From the NCBI GenBank assembly GCA_947626145.1, contig CANQRB010000011.1, positions 1 to 62,892 of the forward strand: 62,892 nucleotides of DNA, read 5' to 3'. The position numbers were made by a program, and so were the translations under genes. Source of the DNA: an uncultured Clostridia bacterium. Its GTDB lineage: Bacteria; Bacillota; Clostridia; UMGS1883. Under the pieces are notes generated by a model that was given only the letters and a program-made list of their open reading frames with translations, did not search any database and had not been told where the DNA came from. Each line of letters starts with the position of its first letter. The first letter of the stretch is position 1. Of this stretch, positions 58,851 through 62,892 are shown one piece after another.

Positions 58851-59093
58851 ACTAATCCCAATTAAAGGCGTCTAATAAAGCCTTCCCCTTTGAGGGGAAG
58901 GGGGACCGCTTGCGGTGGATGAGGTGTAGGATGCGAAGCATCCGTTATACGTTTACGGTAACATTAACGCCGCACAGCGGCTACACCTCATCAGTCAGCT
59001 TCGCCGACAGCTTCCCCTCGAGGGGAAGCCTTTTTAATCTGTCATTGTTACCGTAATAAACTCACATATTTATGATTTTAATTTGGGGTTAGT
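58851..59093. mobile_element. MITE-like element with terminal inverted repeats (module C, direct-repeat copy 2)
   Basis: Left end ACTAATCCCAATTAAA (58851-58866) and right end TTTAATTTGGGGTTAGT (59077-59093) are inverted repeats with one mismatch and one gap. Each CTAAT-type end is flanked by TA. The interior holds module C with CCTTCCCCTTTGAGGGGAAG, GCATCCGTT, CGGCTACACCTCATCAGTCA and CTTCCCCTCGAGGGGAAGCC. About 245 bp and no ORF. It lies 40 bases upstream of the MmeI-like gene start. Confidence 0.65.
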
Positions 59094-59190
59094 ATAATTA
59101 TACAATGTTTTAATTGACTTGTCAAGCCGGATATTTTGTATGTACCTTTTTTTGCAGGCTCGCGGCGGCGGGACAAAAGCATTTCCCTCA

Positions 59191-59223
59191 AAAAATCACG
59201 CCCCGAGCTTCGGGGCGTGATTT
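59191..59223. terminator. Hairpin downstream of tRNA-Arg
   Basis: AAATCACGCCCC / GGGGCGTGATTT. A partial direct repeat of AAAAATCACGCCCC lies at 59358-59372. Nothing else is recognised in 59094-59409. Confidence 0.6.
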
Positions 59224-59409
59224 GGGTGCAACGTCACATTGGGGCCCCCGCAAAGCCACCGGCTTTGTGGGAAAAGGAGGAATAGCGGCGCGAGCCTTTG
59301 TTCTGACGTGGTGCGTCCGGTATTACAAAACGTAAGCCGCCACGCGGGCGCAGACAAAAAAATCACGCCCCGGAGTTCGGAGCGCGAACAGAGTGCAGCG
59401 GCACGCTGC

Positions 59410-59486
59410 TGGTGCGACCGGGAGGATTCGAACCTCTGGCCTTTGGAGTCGGAGTCCAACGCTCTATCCAACTGAGCTACGATCGC
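59410..59486 (-). tRNA. tRNA-Arg (anticodon CCG)
   Basis: Acceptor GCGATCG/CGGTCGC, anticodon stem TTGGA/TCCAA with loop CTCCGAC (anticodon CCG), T-arm AGGTTCGAATCCT, encoded CCA end. Confidence 0.95.
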
Positions 59487-59705
59487 ATATCAGCATATTG
59501 TATTGTAACATATTTCCGCCGAAAAGTCAAGGCTTAGCGCGATTTTTCTTCCCCGTTTTTTCGATGGGAAAAGCCTTTTGGTAATATTGTATACAAATTG
59601 CACAAAAAATTGTGAAAAATTATGGGTATTCATAGGCAGAAATTTATAGTATAATAAATAAGTACAGGCGTATATAAAACCCCACTAATAAGGAGGAAAA
59701 GGAAA

Positions 59706-61784
59706 ATGAACATATTCAGTGCGGAGAATATCCGCAATATCTGCGTTATGGGCCACGGCGGCAGCGGTAAGACCAGCCTTGTGGAGGCTATTCTGAACAA
59801 GGCCGGCGTCAGCGACCGCTTCGGCAAGATCGCCGACGGCACCACCGTATCCGACTATGACCCCGAGGAAATTAAGAGAAAAATTTCCATCAACCTCACC
59901 GTTGAGCCCTACGAGTGGAAGACCCCCAAGATCGGCCTTACTAAGGTAAATCTGGTGGACACCCCCGGGTACTTCGACTTTGTGGGCGACGCGGCCTGCG
60001 GCGTCCGTGTCTGCGGCAGCGCCCTCATCGTTGTCAACGCCAAGAGCGGCGTTCAGGTGGGCACCGAGCAGGCTTTTGAAATGGCCACCCAAAAGGGCAT
60101 GGCCAAGATGTTCTTCGTCAGCAACATGGACGACGAATACGCCGATTTCGCCAAGGTCGTTGCCGAGCTGAAGGAAAAATTCGGCAAGAGCGTGGCCCCC
60201 TTCCGTATCCCCATCAAGGACGGCAAGAAGATAAAGGGCTATGTCAACGTGGTCAGCGGCCGGGCTTATACAATAAATAACGATGTGGAGACCGAGATCC
60301 CCATTCCCGACGACATGACCGACGAGTACAACGAGTACCACGAGTTCCTTGTGGAGGCCGTCGCCGAGAGCAGCGAGGAGCTTTTGGAGCGTTATCTGGA
60401 GGGCGACACCATCTCTGACGAGGAGATGCGCTCCGTACTGAAGGAGTCCGTCCGCAGCGGCGTGGTTTCTCCCGTTTACGGCGGCTTTTCCACCGGCACC
60501 ACCTTTGCCGTGCGTTCCCTTATGGACGCCATGCTCAAGTACCTGCCCACTCCCACCCAGTGCCCGCCCGAGCTGGCGGAAAAGGACGGGGAGCCCTGGG
60601 AGGTCAACAGCCTCAACACCGACCCCATGAGCGCCCTGGTATTTAAGACCGTGGCCGACCCCTATGTGGGTAAAATGTCAATTTTCCGTGTGTACAGCGG
60701 CGTTATCCGCCCCGATTCGGTTGTATATAACCCCATCCGCGACTGCAACGAGCGCATAGGCAAGCTCTATATGCTGCGGGGCAAGAAGCAGATCGAGGTC
60801 ACCGAGCTGCGGGCCGGCGACATCGGCGCCGTGACCAAGCTGGCCGAGACTCAGACCGGCGACACCCTCTGCACCACCAGCGCCAAGATTGTCCTCACCG
60901 GCATCACCCTGCCAAAGCCCAACCTTTCCATGGCCGTTGTGCCCAAGAGCAAGGGCGATGAGGAAAAGATCAACTCCGGTCTGGCCCGCCTCCGCGAGGA
61001 GGATCCCACCTTCAGCGTGGAGACCAACAACGAAACTAAGGAGACCATTATCAGCGGTTTGGGCGATATGCACCTCGAGGTCATATCCTCCAAGCTTCAG
61101 AATAAGTTCGGCGCGGGCATTACCCTTCAGTCGCCCACCATTCCTTACCGTGAGACCATCCGCAAGAGCGTGAAGGTTCAGGGTCGCCACAAGAAGCAGT
61201 CCGGCGGTCACGGTCAGTTCGGCGACGTGTGGATCGAGTTTTCGCCCCACGACGGCAACGACCTGATATTCGAGGAGAACGTGTTCGGCGGCGCCGTGCC
61301 CAAGAACTACTTCCCCGCCGTTGAAAAGGGCCTGCGCGAGTGTATCGCCAAGGGCGTGCTGGCCGGCTATCCCGTGGTCGGACTCAAGGCCGTGCTGGTG
61401 GACGGCAGCTATCACCCCGTGGATTCCAGCGAAATGGCCTTTAAGCTGGCGGCGGCGGCCGCCTATAAGGATGGCCTGCCAAAGGCCGGCCCCGTGCTTC
61501 TCGAGCCCGTGGGACGCCTTGAGGTGTCCGTGCCCGAGAATCAGATGGGCGACGTCACCGGCGACGTGAATAAGCGCCGGGGCCGTATTCTGGATATGTC
61601 CCCCGTGGGCGGCGGAAAGGGCAAGGTCGTGGCCGAGGTGCCTATGGCCGAGATGGATCGCTACGCCACGGATCTGCGCTCCATGACACAGGGACGGGGC
61701 AGCTTTACCTTCGAGTTCGTGCGCTATGAGGAGGCTCCCGCCAATATCGCTCAGAAGATAATCGCCGAGAGCGCTAATAAATAA
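59706..61784 (+). CDS. EF-G-like translational GTPase paralogue
   Basis: Protein of 692 residues with the five-domain EF-G layout: G domain (G1 MGHGGSGKTSL), then domains II-V (GLGDMHLEV, GRHKKQSGGHGQFGDVWIEF and MDMS-type MSPVGGGKGKVVAEV). The G domain is atypical. The DTPGH motif reads DTPGY (Tyr89), losing the His that activates GTP hydrolysis in canonical EF-G. The NKxD specificity motif reads SNMD (139-142). It belongs to the divergent EF-G paralogue group in Firmicutes rather than the main fusA; the function is not established. TATAAT at 59650-59655 is a likely -10 box, and AAGGAGG precedes the ATG. Confidence 0.88.
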   Translation: MNIFSAENIRNICVMGHGGSGKTSLVEAILNKAGVSDRFGKIADGTTVSDYDPEEIKRKISINLTVEPYEWKTPKIGLTKVNLVDTPGYFDFVGDAACGVRVCGSALIVVNAKSGVQVGTEQAFEMATQKGMAKMFFVSNMDDEYADFAKVVAELKEKFGKSVAPFRIPIKDGKKIKGYVNVVSGRAYTINNDVETEIPIPDDMTDEYNEYHEFLVEAVAESSEELLERYLEGDTISDEEMRSVLKESVRSGVVSPVYGGFSTGTTFAVRSLMDAMLKYLPTPTQCPPELAEKDGEPWEVNSLNTDPMSALVFKTVADPYVGKMSIFRVYSGVIRPDSVVYNPIRDCNERIGKLYMLRGKKQIEVTELRAGDIGAVTKLAETQTGDTLCTTSAKIVLTGITLPKPNLSMAVVPKSKGDEEKINSGLARLREEDPTFSVETNNETKETIISGLGDMHLEVISSKLQNKFGAGITLQSPTIPYRETIRKSVKVQGRHKKQSGGHGQFGDVWIEFSPHDGNDLIFEENVFGGAVPKNYFPAVEKGLRECIAKGVLAGYPVVGLKAVLVDGSYHPVDSSEMAFKLAAAAAYKDGLPKAGPVLLEPVGRLEVSVPENQMGDVTGDVNKRRGRILDMSPVGGGKGKVVAEVPMAEMDRYATDLRSMTQGRGSFTFEFVRYEEAPANIAQKIIAESANK

Positions 61785-61865
61785 AAATTGAGTAAATACT
61801 GTGAAGCGCGTGCCTGTGTGGCGCGCGCTTTGCGCTGACTGATTGCGTGCCGGACAATTTTTTTG

Positions 61866-61894
61866 TTGACATTTTTCCGCGTCGGTGGTATACT
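61866..61894 (+). promoter_or_regulatory. Promoter of Rpn paralogue 2
   Basis: TTGACA, 17-nt spacer, TATACT; same hexamers, spacing and downstream CTGAATAT as paralogue 1. Confidence 0.85.
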
Positions 61895-61917
61895 GAATAT
61901 AGAGGGGGCGTGACGCC

Positions 61918-62793
61918 ATGGCCAAGAGTACACTTGTAAAGCGCAACGTTAAGGACAGCGTGTTCACTAATCTGTTTCAGCATCCAAAGTATGTGGCTCA
62001 GCTTTATGAAGCCCTGCATCCGGAGGTGGGAGCTGTTCCCGAGGACAGAATAGAGATTGTAACCTTGAAAAACATCCTCACGGACAGTATTTATAACGAC
62101 CTTGGCTTTACCGTGGACGGCAGACTTGTTGTTCTTGTCGAGGCTCAGAGCACGTGGACTGTGAACATTATCATCCGTGGCCTCATGTATCTTGTGCAAA
62201 CTTATCAGGACTATATTGAGAAGGAGCAGCTTAACGTCTACGGAAGCTCAAAGCTGGCCCTTCCCAAGCCGGAGCTGTACGTTATCTACACCGGTGAGAA
62301 GAAGGTTGAGGAAGGATATATAACCCTTTCGGAGGAGTTTTTCGGCGGCGAGCAGTCGGCACTTGAGGTCAGGGTCGGAGTTATAACCGACGGCGAACAA
62401 GGAGATATTATCAATCAATATGTGACATTCACTAAAATCTATACCGAACAGCTTAAGAAGTATGGCCGCACCCGTGAGGCCATCGAGGAAACTATCAATA
62501 TTTGTAAAGACGAAGATGTGTTAAAGGAATATTTGTCAAGCCATGAAGGAGAGGTGCATGATATTATGTTCTCACTGTTTGACGATGAGCAGATTTTAAA
62601 CGCCACACTTAGAGACTATGAGAAAAAAGGCATGGAAAAGGGCGTAAAAAAAGGCCGCGAGGAGGGTATTCTTAAAACTATCAGGGCCATGATGAGCAGT
62701 CTGCACCTGACAGCCGAGCAGGCCATTAATGCGGCCAATGTGCCTGAAAACGAGCGCAAAGCATATATATCGAAGCTTCAGTCTGAAGCATAA
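61918..62793 (+). CDS. Rpn family PD-(D/E)XK nuclease, paralogue 2
   Basis: Protein of 291 residues. Residues 1-240 differ from paralogue 1 at only a handful of positions and keep the FTVDGRLVVLVEAQST active site. After GMEKG the tail is unrelated: KKGREEGILKTIRAMMSSLH and QAINAANVPENERKAYISKL, a helical tail as in many Rpn proteins. Upstream codons carry many synonymous differences from paralogue 1. A block of ~95 bases around 62495-62591 is identical, and it contains the AAGGAGAGG and in-frame ATG (62566) of a possible ~75-residue internal product. The ribosome site is GAGGGGG. Confidence 0.88.
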   Translation: MAKSTLVKRNVKDSVFTNLFQHPKYVAQLYEALHPEVGAVPEDRIEIVTLKNILTDSIYNDLGFTVDGRLVVLVEAQSTWTVNIIIRGLMYLVQTYQDYIEKEQLNVYGSSKLALPKPELYVIYTGEKKVEEGYITLSEEFFGGEQSALEVRVGVITDGEQGDIINQYVTFTKIYTEQLKKYGRTREAIEETINICKDEDVLKEYLSSHEGEVHDIMFSLFDDEQILNATLRDYEKKGMEKGVKKGREEGILKTIRAMMSSLHLTAEQAINAANVPENERKAYISKLQSEA

Positions 62794-62810
62794 CAAATTA
62801 TTTCTCCGGC

Positions 62811-62892
62811 AAAGGCGAAGATGTGTTAAAGGAATATTTGTCAAGCCATGAAGGAGAGGTGCATGATATTATGTTCTCACTGTTTGACGATG
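62811..62892 (+). pseudogene. Third, partial Rpn copy starting at the internal ribosome site, cut by window edge
   Basis: From 62817 the DNA repeats 62513-62588 (and 46919-46996) exactly, beginning GAAGATGTGTTAAAGGAATA and including AAGGAGAGG and the ATG at 62871 (MFSLFDD). No upstream start codon in this frame gives a full Rpn protein. It is either a pseudogene tail or a free-standing small ORF equal to the internal product; the 3' end lies beyond the window. Confidence 0.7.

Noticed and set aside
59094-59409. Small RNA gene between the MITE and tRNA-Arg
   Set aside because: Only one clear hairpin and a partial direct repeat of it; no promoter or conserved pattern was recognised.

Overview
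The window looks like a chromosomal segment of a Gram-positive, anaerobic gut-type Clostridia, probably an Oscillospiraceae/Ruminococcaceae relative. The coding DNA is GC-rich. Promoters are consensus-like (TTGACA-17-TATAAT) and Shine-Dalgarno sites are strong AGGAGG types. Lineage-typical families include a CD1247-type zinc ribbon, DUF4830, 'stalk' (copper-amine-oxidase N-terminal-like) domains, BspA-type leucine-rich repeats, a dockerin and a cohesin-like protein, and a THF riboswitch upstream of FolT. These assignments come from reading the translations by eye; no database search was run.

Layout. 1-3.4 kb: rlmD (cut by the window edge) and a GH13 alpha-glycosidase, both on the minus strand. 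3.4-16.3 kb: secreted and cell-surface genes, comprising two BspA-like LRR proteins, a NodB deacetylase with about nine repeats, a stalk plus beta-helix carbohydrate-binding protein, a zinc-ribbon protein and an LTA-synthase-like enzyme. 16.5-24.6 kb: an FNT channel, DUF421, YgiQ radical SAM, FolD, a broken NlpC/P60 gene, a stalk-domain protein, tRNA-Leu(UAG) and an aminopeptidase P. 24.7-29.2 kb: a 1412-residue LamG/Ig/GH43 protein and a 51-residue acidic peptide. 29.6-32.8 kb: rpsO-pnp and a helical acidic protein. 33.4-36.6 kb: a dockerin gene next to a cohesin-like scaffold gene. 36.6-40.6 kb: a TrpXYZ-like ABC transporter facing a DAHP synthase, which suggests aromatic amino acid metabolism. 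40.7-43.3 kb: a degenerate TOTE-type primase/helicase remnant and birA. 43.4-46.1 kb: an aroQ - aminopeptidase - efp - CD1247-like block. 46.3-53.5 kb: an Rpn/PD-(D/E)XK paralogue, riboswitch-controlled folT-folC, a lipoprotein, rpsF-ssb-rpsR, DUF4830 and a pseudouridine synthase. 53.6-62.9 kb: an orphan MsmK/UgpC ATPase, a sirtuin, an MmeI-like restriction-modification enzyme, tRNA-Arg(CCG), an EF-G paralogue, a second Rpn paralogue and a third partial copy of its 3' end.

Intergenic DNA is unusual. Many gaps hold modular composite repeats bounded by inverted GGAATGA/GGAATTA heptads. A second family is a MITE-like element of about 160-245 bp, and two copies of it bracket the sirtuin plus R-M block. 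One gene (DUF4830) ends inside such a repeat.

The most promising undescribed signals are: a conserved structured leader RNA with a terminator in front of both BspA-like LRR genes; Rpn paralogues with near-identical bodies, divergent tails and an in-frame internal start that recurs in a detached third copy; the catalytically eroded TOTE primase-helicase; and the small acidic peptide downstream of the GH43 giant.
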